DNA of 17,885 nt from Lentisphaeria bacterium (GCA_007133055.1 SLNM01000108.1:1-17885), one strand, 5' to 3'; positions 1-7,459 are shown, counted from the first letter of the stretch. Notes: generated from the letters alone by a model not told the origin. Numbers and translations: made by a program.

Positions 1-17
1 GAGAAAAGGGATACTGT

Positions 18-1955
18 GTGGTTATGAAAAGCCATTTGCAACAACTGGCCGAATGCTCTCGACGCTACGGCCGCGATCATAAATTCGTCTTTCTAGGCGG
101 TGGCAACACCTCGTGCAAGGATGAAGAAACTCTCTTTGTCAAGCCCAGTGGAGTTGCTCTTAAAAATATTAAGGCGGAAGATTTTATCCGTCTGGACCGG
201 ACTGCGCTGCGCCGCGTTTTCAGTGCCAAAATGCCCGCTGATCCGGCGGGACGCGAGGCTGCCGTCAAGAATCTGATTGCGGCGGCGGCCTCTCCTTCGG
301 GCCAGGGGCGGGCTTCGGTCGAGGCGCCTCTGCATGAATTGCTGCCCCACCGCTTTGTTGTCCATACCCACCCGGTGATGGTCAATGGTATGACCTGCGG
401 GAAAAAAGGCGGCGAGAAGTGCGCTGAATTGTTCCCTGAAGCATTGTGGATCGACTATGCCGACCCCGGCTATTCCCTGGCCATGGCGGTGCGTAGGAAA
501 ATCAAGCGGGCAACTGCTGCGGGGGGATCGGTGCCGGCCATGATTTTTCTGCAGAATCACGGTGTTTTCATCGCCGCCGACACGGTTGCTGAGATCGACC
601 GAATGTATGCTGAAGTTCTGCAACGCCTGCAAGTTTTCTATCGGCGGGCGGGGGTTGCCTTGGAGTTGCCGACCGAACCTGCCGAGCCGGTTGCCGCCCT
701 CGATCTGGCACCCCGGCTCCGCGGCATTTGTCGCGCTGCCAATATTGGATCGACCGTGGTCACAGGAGAGCGCTATGCCGTTGCCGAAGGTCCGGTGACG
801 CCGGATCATGTGGTTTACGCCAAGTCCTTCCCCTTTCTTGACGCTAAACTTCGCCTTGATTCGGTTGAGTCCTGGCGCGAGCGGCATGGTTACGGACCCA
901 AAATATTTGCGTTTCCCGGGGTTTCGGTATTCACGGTTGGTTTCGCCGCGCAGGAGGCGCAGGACCTTCAGGTGGTTGCGCGCAACGCTGCGGAGGTGGT
1001 GCATTTGAGCCGGGCCTTTGGCGGTATTCGCTATTTGCGCGAGCGCGAATATCGTTTTATCGAAGGCTGGGAGGCTGAATCGTACCGCAGCCGTGTGGTT
1101 GTCGCGGCCGGTGATGCGCAGGCTGGGCGCCTGACCGGGAGAGTCTGTCTGGTTACCGGCGCGGCCCAGGGTTTCGGCCTGGGCATTGCCCGCGGCCTGC
1201 TGGCGGAAAACGCCATAGTCGGCCTGGCCGATCTCAATCTGCCGGGTGCCGAGGAAGCCGCCCGTGATCTGGGCCGGGAATCCGGGGCGCCCGAGCGAGT
1301 GTTCGCCGTCAAAGTCGATGTCAGCGAAGAATCTTCGGTTGTCGCCATGATCGACCATATCATCCGCCGGTTCGGCGGACTCGACCTGCTGGTTGCCAAT
1401 GCCGGAGTGCTGAGAGCCGGGTCGGTCAAGGAGATGAGCATCGAAGACTGGGAATTAGTGACCAAAGTCAATTATACCGGCTACTTCCTGTGCGCCAAGC
1501 ATGCGGCGCGGCTGATGGCCAGGCAGAACCGGGCCGGGGAGAAAAGGTTATGGACCGATATCATTCAAGTCAGTTCAAAGAGCGGACTCGAAGGCAGCAG
1601 CCGCAACGGCGCCTACGCCGGCAGCAAGTTCGGTGGTATCGGCCTGACCCAGAGCTTCGCCAAGGAGCTGGTCGAGGACATGATCAAAGTAAACAGTGTT
1701 TGTCCCGGCAACTATTTCGAGGGACCGTTGTGGAGCGACCCTGAAAACGGGCTGTTCGTGCAATACCTCGACGCCGGCAAAGTGCCTGGGGCAAACACCA
1801 TTGACGAGGTCAGACGTTACTACGAGGGCAGGGTGCCCATGGGCCGGGGCTGCCGTCCGGAGGATGTGGTGAAAGCCATCCTCTATTTGGTCGAGCAGAC
1901 CTATGAAACCGGGCAGGCATTGCCGGTCGGGGGCGGGCAGGTGATGCTGCACTAG
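18..1955 (+). CDS. Bifunctional class II aldolase / short-chain dehydrogenase
   Basis: Two enzymes are fused. Residues 1 to about 350 are a class II (zinc-dependent) aldolase/adducin domain: a GGGNTS phosphate-site loop near residue 28, metal-site histidines H116 and H118 in VHTHPV, and a further histidine H181 in QNHGVF. Residues about 370-645 are a short-chain dehydrogenase: Rossmann loop TGAAQGFG (380-387), NAG (461-463), a catalytic serine at 519/520 and Y533-x3-K537. This architecture is known from the YuxG/RhaD-type fusions that cleave a sugar-1-phosphate (rhamnulose-1-P in characterised cases) and oxidise the resulting aldehyde; 645 aa is slightly short for that family. The true substrate cannot be told from sequence, and no other sugar-catabolism gene is in the window. 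Start: GTG at 18 with AAGGG upstream, or ATG at 24; the frame is open to the window edge, so an earlier start is possible. Confidence 0.88.
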   Translation: MVMKSHLQQLAECSRRYGRDHKFVFLGGGNTSCKDEETLFVKPSGVALKNIKAEDFIRLDRTALRRVFSAKMPADPAGREAAVKNLIAAAASPSGQGRASVEAPLHELLPHRFVVHTHPVMVNGMTCGKKGGEKCAELFPEALWIDYADPGYSLAMAVRRKIKRATAAGGSVPAMIFLQNHGVFIAADTVAEIDRMYAEVLQRLQVFYRRAGVALELPTEPAEPVAALDLAPRLRGICRAANIGSTVVTGERYAVAEGPVTPDHVVYAKSFPFLDAKLRLDSVESWRERHGYGPKIFAFPGVSVFTVGFAAQEAQDLQVVARNAAEVVHLSRAFGGIRYLREREYRFIEGWEAESYRSRVVVAAGDAQAGRLTGRVCLVTGAAQGFGLGIARGLLAENAIVGLADLNLPGAEEAARDLGRESGAPERVFAVKVDVSEESSVVAMIDHIIRRFGGLDLLVANAGVLRAGSVKEMSIEDWELVTKVNYTGYFLCAKHAARLMARQNRAGEKRLWTDIIQVSSKSGLEGSSRNGAYAGSKFGGIGLTQSFAKELVEDMIKVNSVCPGNYFEGPLWSDPENGLFVQYLDAGKVPGANTIDEVRRYYEGRVPMGRGCRPEDVVKAILYLVEQTYETGQALPVGGGQVMLH

Positions 1956-2008
1956 CCCGAACACTTGAGAGACACATTAAGTTTTCACTTTATGAAGACG
2001 GCCTGGTG

Positions 2009-2998
2009 CTATTCCGCAAGCATCTCGAAAACTGGTTCTAAATCGCGGTCGAATTCCAGCAGTGCCTGAAATCTTGTGATGTGTCTTTCCATACCTTCCA
2101 GCTCCCTCAATAGTTCCAGCAAGGGCTGCTGCAATCTGTCCTTCTGTCGTTCGCTGGCACTTTCCAGGCGCCCTTGCAGTCGCTCCATTTGTTGCTGCAA
2201 GCGTTCCTGGTTGCGCAGGTCGCCGCGTAATTCCCGTTCGATTTGCGCTGCCAGATTGCGCCGTGCTCGTTTTGCGTTGTCCAACAGTCTTTCCAGTTGT
2301 CTTTCCTGGCGGGCGTCCCAGGCATCGCCGGCCGCTTCTTTTTCCTCCCGCATCCTCTTGAGATCGGCCAGGCTGTCGAGCAGGGACAAGCGATGTTCAA
2401 GCAAGTGCGGCGCGTGTTGTTGCAAGTACCTGTAGGTCCTTTGCGGATCAGTCCCACGCGGCAGCCGGGCGATGTCCTCGCCACTGGGCAAATTAAAATC
2501 CAGAGCCCGTTGCATGGCCTGCATTGTGTTGAGTCTGCCCTGCACGTGCGCAATCTCGCGTTGCAGCTCCTCAATTGCCTCCGCCTGTTCGCGCGCCCGG
2601 GCCGCATCCAATCTGTCAAGCTCATTTTGCAGTCGCCACAATCGGTTTTGCAAACGGTCAAACTGCAACTGGTATGGGCGCATTTCGCGCTCGACAGTTC
2701 GTTCGAAGCGTTCCACCAGCCGCTCCTGCTGACGCTCAAGCGTGCGCATTTCCTGTTCGGCCTGCCGCCTGGCTTCGCTGCCCAGCACCATCATCAGCTC
2801 AGCCATGCGTTCCCGTGCCTGTATTGCCTCCGTCCATAGACTAATCAGAGGCTCCTGATCGCCCTTCATCTCCTCGAATGTCGCCGCATAGGCATCATCC
2901 AACCGACCGGCGGCGGGCTGAAACCCCAATGGTCCCATGGAACAGGCCAGGCCAAGCATAGCTACCAACCATGGCACACAAAATTTTCGCAAGTGCAT
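2009..2998 (-). CDS. Secreted coiled-coil protein of unknown function
   Basis: The 329-aa product begins with an export signal (MHLRKFCVPWLVAMLGLACS). A cysteine follows GLA; it resembles a lipobox, but glycine at -3 is atypical, so a lipoprotein or a soluble periplasmic protein are both possible. From about residue 45 to the end the chain is nearly all long amphipathic helix rich in Glu, Arg, Gln and Leu (repeats such as EELQREIAHVQGRL and RLEQQMERLQGRL-like segments), typical of coiled coil. No catalytic motif is visible. The start at 2998 has GGAGG 8 nt upstream; the longer frame back to 3082 would run into the tRNA gene and is rejected. It is transcribed away from tRNA-Ala and converges on the aldolase/dehydrogenase gene, so it appears monocistronic. 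Function not recognised. Confidence 0.75.
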   Translation of the reverse strand: MHLRKFCVPWLVAMLGLACSMGPLGFQPAAGRLDDAYAATFEEMKGDQEPLISLWTEAIQARERMAELMMVLGSEARRQAEQEMRTLERQQERLVERFERTVEREMRPYQLQFDRLQNRLWRLQNELDRLDAARAREQAEAIEELQREIAHVQGRLNTMQAMQRALDFNLPSGEDIARLPRGTDPQRTYRYLQQHAPHLLEHRLSLLDSLADLKRMREEKEAAGDAWDARQERQLERLLDNAKRARRNLAAQIERELRGDLRNQERLQQQMERLQGRLESASERQKDRLQQPLLELLRELEGMERHITRFQALLEFDRDLEPVFEMLAE

Positions 2999-3027
2999 TT
3001 TTTCAGCCTCCGCTTTTAGGTTGTCTG

Positions 3028-3055
3028 TTGACAGACCCCAATCTTGCATTAAATT
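3028..3055 (+). promoter_or_regulatory. Putative sigma-70 promoter of tRNA-Ala
   Basis: TTGACA at 3028-3033 is followed after 16 bp by TAAATT (3050-3055), placing a start site about 13 nt before the tRNA 5' end. The -35 box is a perfect match; the -10 box is weaker. It sits in the 77-bp gap between two divergent genes. Confidence 0.55.
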
Positions 3056-3075
3056 AACGAGCTTGCACTTGGGAC

Positions 3076-3152
3076 GGGGCATTAGCTCAGTTGGCTAGAG
3101 CGCTACACTGGCAGTGTAGAGGTCATCGGTTCGAGCCCGATATGCTCCACCA
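3076..3152 (+). tRNA. tRNA-Ala (anticodon GGC)
   Basis: A full cloverleaf folds by eye: acceptor GGGGCAT (3076-3082) with ATGCTCC (3142-3148), D stem GCTC/GAGC, anticodon stem CTACA/TGTAG around loop CTGGCAG (anticodon GGC at 3110-3112), variable AGGTC, T stem ATCGG/CCGAT with loop TTCGAGC, and an encoded CCA end (3150-3152). The acceptor has a G3:U70 wobble pair, the established alanine identity element, which confirms the amino-acid assignment. It reads GCC and GCU codons. Confidence 0.97.
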
Positions 3153-3188
3153 CTTCCGCCTCAAAAAAACCTTCCGTTCATCGCAGTT

Positions 3189-3300
3189 CACCATATCCTG
3201 AATCCGTGATAAAATTGGCGAAAAGTATTATAATGCCACAGCTTCGTCTTGTCGCCTTGCGGATATGGTGCCGCTGGCTTTTCACGGAATCAGGCATATC
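3189..3300. repeat. Inverted-repeat cluster downstream of tRNA-Ala
   Basis: CACCATATCC at 3189-3198 has a perfect inverted copy GGATATGGTG at 3261-3270. The overlapping CCTGAATCCGTGA (3197-3209) has a near-perfect inverted copy at 3282-3294 (12 of 13). One left arm therefore has two competing right-hand partners. This could be a degenerate small mobile element or structured RNA; nothing else identifies it. Confidence 0.45.
3206..3234 (+). promoter_or_regulatory. Possible promoter inside the inverted-repeat cluster
   Basis: TATAAT (3229-3234) is preceded 17 bp upstream by GTGATA (3206-3211), a 4 of 6 match to the -35 consensus. It would read rightward into the CobT-like remnant. Activity is inference. 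Confidence 0.35.
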
Positions 3301-3345
3301 TGAATTCAGTCAGCTTTCATAATACTGTATCATATTTTTTTTGAA

Positions 3346-3633
3346 TTGCCATCTGGGTTGGCTGCCGAGATTGCAATTCGAACGACTGCAACCGGCCGAA
3401 ACGTTCTGGCCCGCAAGGACACCATCGATAATCCGCTGGAGCCGTTTCGGCAACTGGGAGCCATGACCATGCCGGGCGGCGGCGACCTGCAACCAAGCTG
3501 GAACGATCCCATGCTGTTTGCCGACCATGGCGCAGGAGATTCGCCTGACCATTGTCGGCACGCCGCGCGGCATCGCCCCGGCTCTGATCGACTGTACCAT
3601 TTTCGGAACAGGATCATTGCAATAATTCATTGA
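3346..3633 (+). pseudogene. Possible N-terminal remnant of CobT-type phosphoribosyltransferase
   Basis: An open frame from a TTG at 3346 (open back to 3304) carries a stretch that resembles the start of nicotinate-nucleotide:dimethylbenzimidazole phosphoribosyltransferase. DTIDNPLEPFRQLGA lies where the family has a lysine/proline-rich TKPxGSLG segment, and LQPSWNDPMLFADHGA matches the family pattern LxPxxxxPxxLVFAADHGVA. The resemblance stops after about residue 65. The rest of the enzyme (normally about 350 aa) is absent, no good start or ribosome-binding site is visible, and the tail overlaps the 3' end of the convergent dehydratase gene. The other frame downstream of about 3524 reads a protein-like segment (EIRLTIVGTPRGIAPALID), which may reflect a frameshift or chance. 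The assignment rests on motif recall, so it is tentative. Confidence 0.35.
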
Positions 3634-3940
3634 CCTTTGCCGCACTGATGAAATCGTTTTCGGACAAACCGCCGATGGCATGGGTTGAGTAGGTGATCCG
3701 GCATTTGTTATATCCCACCAGCAAATCAGGATGATGGTCCTCCTGATTGGCAATCCAGGCCACGGCATTGACAAAGGCAATGGTCTGGTAGAAATCGTCG
3801 AACTTGAATGATTTCTCAATGCTCTTTTCCAGCAGTTCCCATCCGGGCACTTGTTCCAGCATTTTCTGCGCCTCGGTCTGATCCATCGGTTGTGTGCCGC
3901 CTTCGCAGGCCCGGCAGTGTTTCTGAGTTAGTTCATTCAT
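3614..3940 (-). CDS. phhB: Pterin-4a-carbinolamine dehydratase
   Basis: The 108-aa protein has the full family signature: EDHHPDL with H69, H70 and P71, an aromatic residue after it (Y77), H87 in the THAIGG segment and D96. These form the active site that dehydrates 4a-hydroxytetrahydrobiopterin. Length is normal. The N-terminus has a HCRACEGG segment, common in bacterial members. In bacteria without phenylalanine hydroxylase the protein may recycle other pterins or act in molybdopterin-related roles; no hydroxylase gene is in this window. Start at 3940 has GGGAG 7 nt upstream. It lies 39 nt downstream of rnfD on the same strand and is probably co-transcribed with rnfCD. Confidence 0.92.
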   Translation of the reverse strand: MNELTQKHCRACEGGTQPMDQTEAQKMLEQVPGWELLEKSIEKSFKFDDFYQTIAFVNAVAWIANQEDHHPDLLVGYNKCRITYSTHAIGGLSENDFISAAKVNELLQ

Positions 3941-3979
3941 GGATGCACTCCCTTTTTTTTAATTGGCTTCAACATGATT

Positions 3980-5101
3980 TTAAGATAGCGGCAGTATGGC
4001 TTTCCGGGTATGCGTTAAAATCTTAAAACTGGCGTTTATTACCCTGAGTTTGACGCAGCTTTTCCCGTCTGCATTGATCGGGCCAGACTTTCCATTGTTT
4101 CCATCAGGCTTCGGTTGTCTGAGGGAGCGCAGGTCTTTATGAGTTTCCCGTTTCGGATGGCCGATCACCCGGGGGGTGGCGTATCGGTCAAGCACACCGC
4201 TGAGCAGGTTCATGATCAGAATGGCGACGCCAATGCCGCCGGGCAATTGAAAAAGAATTCGTACGGCGGCGGTTATGCCGCCGACCATGAAAGCGAAGAC
4301 GATCCTGGCCTGGATCGTCAGTGGTCCCGAGCTATAGTCGGTCACCATATAGACAGCGGCGAAAATCAGGGTGCCGCTCAATACATGATAGGCGGTGAAA
4401 GTGAGGTTGAATCCACTGTACAGGAAGATGACAATCGCGGTCCCCAGCACGGCCATGGTCGGCACTCTGAGGTCGATCACTCTGCGCCATACCAGGTATG
4501 CAAACCCAAACAGGACAATGAACTTCGAGGTTTCCCCGATGCTGCCGCCCATGCACCCCCAGAAAAGGTCGCTCAGGGGCGGCAGCTCAGGCGATACGGT
4601 GCGGGTGAAATAGCCGATATGCTCGAGCGGGGTGGCTGTGCTGACGGCATCCGGCCCCGGGGTTACCCACTGGGTGATCCGCGGCTCGAAGAAGACTTTG
4701 AGCATCACTCTGGCGGCAACGGCGGGATTTAGGACGTTGCGGCCAATTCCTCCCGGAAGTTGTTTAACTACCACGATGGCAAAGGCGTTGCCGAGAATTA
4801 TCGACCATAAAGGGGCGGTCACCGGCAGCGACAACGCCACCAGCAATCCCGTTACCGCCGCGCTGAAGTCGCTCACAGTTACTTTTTTCCCGACCATTCT
4901 TTGATAGCCCGCTTCGATCAATACCGCGCTGCCAACGCCGACCGAGCACATGACCAGCACCCAGCCGCCGAAAAAATAGAGGCCGGCGGCGGCCGGGAAG
5001 AGCAGGGCGATAATCACATCCCGCATAATGCCGGCATCGGTCTGGCCGGTGAGCAGGTGGGGTGCCGGGTCCGTAGGCAAATGCCAAATCGTTGCTTGCA
5101 T
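3980..5101 (-). CDS. rnfD: Ion-translocating electron transport complex subunit RnfD
   Basis: This inner-membrane subunit belongs to the RnfD/NqrB family, which carries a covalently bound FMN and takes part in ferredoxin:NAD+ oxidoreduction coupled to Na+ or H+ transport. The 373-aa chain has about eight or nine hydrophobic helices, a conserved LPGGIGRNVLNPA loop (115-128) and the flavinylation motif STAT at 154-157, so T157 is the expected FMN-linked threonine. The family core ends near VIGHPK (about residue 318); the last ~50 residues are polar and unlike the usual C-terminus, as if read-through had extended the frame. Start 5101 has AAAGG 8 nt upstream. It follows rnfC by 73 nt. rnfG, expected next, is missing; a pterin dehydratase follows instead. 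Confidence 0.92.
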   Translation of the reverse strand: MQATIWHLPTDPAPHLLTGQTDAGIMRDVIIALLFPAAAGLYFFGGWVLVMCSVGVGSAVLIEAGYQRMVGKKVTVSDFSAAVTGLLVALSLPVTAPLWSIILGNAFAIVVVKQLPGGIGRNVLNPAVAARVMLKVFFEPRITQWVTPGPDAVSTATPLEHIGYFTRTVSPELPPLSDLFWGCMGGSIGETSKFIVLFGFAYLVWRRVIDLRVPTMAVLGTAIVIFLYSGFNLTFTAYHVLSGTLIFAAVYMVTDYSSGPLTIQARIVFAFMVGGITAAVRILFQLPGGIGVAILIMNLLSGVLDRYATPRVIGHPKRETHKDLRSLRQPKPDGNNGKSGPINADGKSCVKLRVINASFKILTHTRKAILPLS

Positions 5102-5174
5102 TTTATTGGCCTTTCCAGGGTTCTGTCAGATTATTTGCCCCTTCCTCTTATATGGCAGGGCATTTTATTTGCGC

Positions 5175-6521
5175 TTACAATTGAATACTGCTGTTCTGCG
5201 GCTTGCTGCGGGGAGCCTCGCTTTGCCTAAGTTGCTCCAGGCCGGCCATGATATCCTTCAGCAGGGGGATGCGGGAAGGACAGATATAAGTGCAGCATCC
5301 GCAGTAAATGCATGATTCGGCTTTGAGCACCTTGCACAAATCCAAGCGACCGGCGCGCCGGGCGTTGCTGATCAGAATAGGCTGCAAGTTGACCGGGCAC
5401 ACATCAATGCACTTGGCGCAGCGAATACAGGCTCTTTCCTCTGGTCGGACGCGGGCTTCCGCGCCGAAACACAAGATAGTGGTGGTGTCTTTGACGACCG
5501 GAATCTCCGGGGCACTGAATGGTCTGCCCATCATAGGGCCGCCGTTGATCATCTTGCCGACATCCCCGGTAAAACCACCGCAAAAATCGACCAGCTCCCG
5601 CACGGGCGTTCCCACACGTGTCAGAACATTCTGCGGATTGGCAATGACCGGCCCCGTAACTGTAATGACCCGCCTGACTAAAGGTCTGCCCATGAAGACG
5701 GCGTCGTGTACAGCCTTGACAGTGCTGACATTGGAGGTGAGGATTCCCATTTCATTGGGGAATTTGCCCTGCGGAATCTCCAGTCCGAACACACTTCTGA
5801 GCAGCACCCCCTGATCGCCCTGCGGATAGCGGCCATGCACCTTTCTGATCCGGATATGCTTGTATCCCAAATCCCCGGCCACTTCTTGCAGCCTGGCAAT
5901 CGCATCCGGCTTGTCGTCTTCGATTGCAATCACATTATGTTCAGTGTTGAAAAGCCGGCGCAGCAACTCAACCGTGTGCAGTATTTCCGGGGCATATTCC
6001 AGCATTGTCCGGTGATCGGTGGTGGAGAAAGGCTCGCATTCAGCGCCGTTGATCAGCACGTAGCGATGTCTTTGATTGCGCGGTGAGAGCTTGACATGGG
6101 CGGGGAAGCCGGCGCCGCCTTTGCCGGTAATTCCGGCGTCCCGAAGTCGGCCGAAAAACTTTTCGGCGGAAATACTTTCATCCAGCGGTTCCAGCCACTG
6201 TTTATCGTCGAGACCGTTGTTTTCAATCACGACCGACAATGTTGGCCCTCGGAAGCTGTCTCTCTGTTCAATCGCTTTCACGGTGCCGGAAACCGAGCTG
6301 TGGATATTGGCCGAGATATGCTGCGGTGCCCTGCCGACCTGGGTGCCGATTCTTACCTGGTCGCCGACTTTCACACATACCTCGGCCGGGACGCCCGAGT
6401 GCATCATCATGGGGAAGACCAGTTCACTGGGAATCGGTCCTTCGACAATCGGTTTGCCGGCGGTCAATTCCTTATGGCCCGACACGGGCACTCCTTTCCG
6501 AGGTCTTAATAATCTTTGCAT
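5175..6521 (-). CDS. rnfC: Electron transport complex subunit RnfC
   Basis: This is the membrane-peripheral NADH/FMN and iron-sulphur subunit of Rnf, related to the NADH-binding subunit of complex I. The 448-aa sequence has GKGGAGFPAHVKL (about 133-145, the flavin/NAD-site glycine loop), INGAECEP, a biotinyl-lipoyl-like segment near residues 50-85 and two C-terminal 4Fe-4S motifs: C365-x2-C368-x2-C371-x3-C375-P and C404-x2-C407-x2-C410-x3-C414-P. Length is normal for a compact RnfC. Start 6521 has AGGAG 7 nt upstream. It is the first intact gene of the minus-strand unit and lies 60 nt after a broken outer-membrane-protein gene that may have shared its promoter. Confidence 0.95.
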   Translation of the reverse strand: MQRLLRPRKGVPVSGHKELTAGKPIVEGPIPSELVFPMMMHSGVPAEVCVKVGDQVRIGTQVGRAPQHISANIHSSVSGTVKAIEQRDSFRGPTLSVVIENNGLDDKQWLEPLDESISAEKFFGRLRDAGITGKGGAGFPAHVKLSPRNQRHRYVLINGAECEPFSTTDHRTMLEYAPEILHTVELLRRLFNTEHNVIAIEDDKPDAIARLQEVAGDLGYKHIRIRKVHGRYPQGDQGVLLRSVFGLEIPQGKFPNEMGILTSNVSTVKAVHDAVFMGRPLVRRVITVTGPVIANPQNVLTRVGTPVRELVDFCGGFTGDVGKMINGGPMMGRPFSAPEIPVVKDTTTILCFGAEARVRPEERACIRCAKCIDVCPVNLQPILISNARRAGRLDLCKVLKAESCIYCGCCTYICPSRIPLLKDIMAGLEQLRQSEAPRSKPQNSSIQL

Positions 6522-6581
6522 GCTGCTCTCCTGGTCGGTTCAGTTTCACAACGCAAATCCTGCCTCATGTCATTTCAGTGG

Positions 6582-6739
6582 TTAAAAAGTCTGGCTGAAG
6601 TTGACACCGACGAAGACGGGTAGTCTGCCGTCTCGGATAATGTTCACTCCGCCCAGGTATTCTCGGCGGCGGCAAAGGCGCATGACAGGTTGAAGCCTGC
6701 AAGCAGTATAACGGCTGTGAGCAATCTTCGGTACGACAT
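6582..6739 (-). pseudogene. Remnant of an outer-membrane beta-barrel protein gene
   Basis: An ATG at 6739 with GGAGG 7 nt upstream opens a clean signal peptide (MSYRRLLTAVILLAGFNLSC, then AFAAAE), but the frame stops at 6646-6644 after only 31 codons. In another frame the next 70 nt read LGGVNIIRDGRLPVFVGVNF followed by SQTF and TAA at 6584-6582. This is an alternating hydrophobic strand with a terminal phenylalanine, the usual end of an outer-membrane barrel recognised by BamA. A signal peptide joined out of frame to a barrel C-terminus implies a large internal deletion at about 6655-6675 (a GCCGCCGCCGAG stretch). On the minus strand TTGACA (6828-6823) may be the old promoter. A genuine 31-aa exported peptide is less likely. 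Confidence 0.6.
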
Positions 6740-6845
6740 AATTCTACCTCCGTGTTGGTTAAAAGGTAGGAAATTGATTTTCCCGAACGATCAGCGGCAG
6801 GTTTAATTCGGCAATGTCGCAATGTCAAGGAGGCATCTGATTATT

Positions 6846-7034
6846 TGGTAATGCGTCAGTCAAAGGTGCAGCGCTTGGAACGTACAACCGGAATACGATA
6901 GCGGCGACCAGCCTTCGCATGGCCTACGGCTTGGCAGGCGCGAACGGTGGACGATTAGCTTCGCTCGTAATCCGCTCTCGTCGCCGTTCTCGTCAATCGA
7001 CACGAATTTCCCACCTTTCGCTGACGCATTACCA
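6846..7034. repeat. 189-bp MITE-like element with 23-bp terminal inverted repeats
   Basis: The left end (6846-6868) and the reverse complement of the right end (7012-7034) match at 21 of 23 positions and share the core ATGCGTCAG followed by an AAAGGTG block. The two ends differ in a diagnostic way: TCAAAGGTG on the left, CGAAAGGTG on the right. No transposase frame fits inside, so it would be a non-autonomous element. A second member with the same two end types lies at 16275-16360. Its interior (6965-6994) resembles the hairpin arm at 10773-10804. No target-site duplication is obvious. Confidence 0.7.
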
Positions 7035-7052
7035 TCAAAACCACCCATTCGT

Positions 7053-7081
7053 TTGACAACTCCGCATGGTCGGACTATAAT
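7053..7081 (+). promoter_or_regulatory. Perfect consensus sigma-70 promoter
   Basis: TTGACA (7053-7058), exactly 17 bp, then TATAAT (7076-7081): all 12 consensus bases at ideal spacing. It begins 18 bp after the right end of the MITE-like element. Transcription would start near 7088, giving a leader of roughly 370 nt before the TPR/porin gene, or a separate untranslated RNA. Confidence 0.75.
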
Positions 7082-7143
7082 GCCCTTGCTGTTCTGGGAA
7101 AGCAATTTCCTATCACTTAACCTCCCTTCCGGCATCTCACAGA

Positions 7144-7305
7144 GAATTGCGAAATGTGCGAATCGAGCCAACTGTAGGTTGGGAATCTGTCCCGACCAGG
7201 CTCGATTCGCATGGGCGAGACGGATTGCCGCTTCGCTGCTATCCTACGGACAGCCTCTGTTGCTTCGCAACGGTCTCGCCCTACGAAATCTGCATTTCGC
7301 AATTC
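7144..7305. repeat. 162-bp nested inverted-repeat element
   Basis: Three sets of perfect inverted repeats are packed in. GAATTGCGAAATG (7144-7156) pairs with 7293-7305 at the boundaries, GCGAATCGAGCC (7158-7169) pairs with 7199-7210, and GGGCGAGAC (7213-7221) pairs with 7273-7281. Between the second pair is a smaller near-palindrome (GTAGGTTGGGA...TCCCGAC). As RNA this would fold into a closing stem holding two large hairpins. It looks like a repeat-family element, sits inside the predicted leader of the exopolysaccharide operon, and has no credible coding frame. From 7306 to 7394 I see nothing identifiable. Confidence 0.65.
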
Positions 7306-7394
7306 CCTGGGCGTCTCACCGTTTGTTGTTTATATTGCCAGTGCTTGCAAGCGGCTTGCGCCGGCTGGAAGTGCGGTTACGTTATCAGCAACGA

Positions 7395-7422
7395 TTCCTG
7401 AATATGCCTGGTTAGCTATAAT
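7395..7422 (+). promoter_or_regulatory. Possible proximal promoter of the TPR/porin gene
   Basis: TATAAT at 7417-7422 is a perfect -10 box 37 bp before the start codon. The best -35 candidate (TTCCTG, 7395-7400, 16-bp spacing) is poor, so this may be a weak or activator-dependent promoter. Confidence 0.4.
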
Positions 7423-7459
7423 TGATAGTGTTGTCGCACTTTAACCGGGGAACCGGCTT

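Noticed and set aside
93..1358. 421-aa minus-strand open frame
   Set aside because: It lies fully antisense to the aldolase/dehydrogenase, which has clear motifs in both domains; the antisense product has none.
2999..3082. N-terminal extension of the coiled-coil protein
   Set aside because: It would overlap the tRNA-Ala gene and its promoter, and would bury the signal peptide; the start at 2998 has a strong ribosome-binding site.
3310..3819. 169-aa minus-strand open frame
   Set aside because: It overlaps the pterin dehydratase in another frame and has no domain-like sequence.
6860..7171. 103-aa minus-strand open frame
   Set aside because: It lies almost wholly inside the MITE-like repeat and its flank; composition follows the repeat, no start signal.
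7082..7459. c-di-GMP (GEMM) riboswitch in the leader of the EPS operon
   Set aside because: Considered because of context, but I could not find the conserved GEMM core motifs; the structure is explained by nested inverted repeats.
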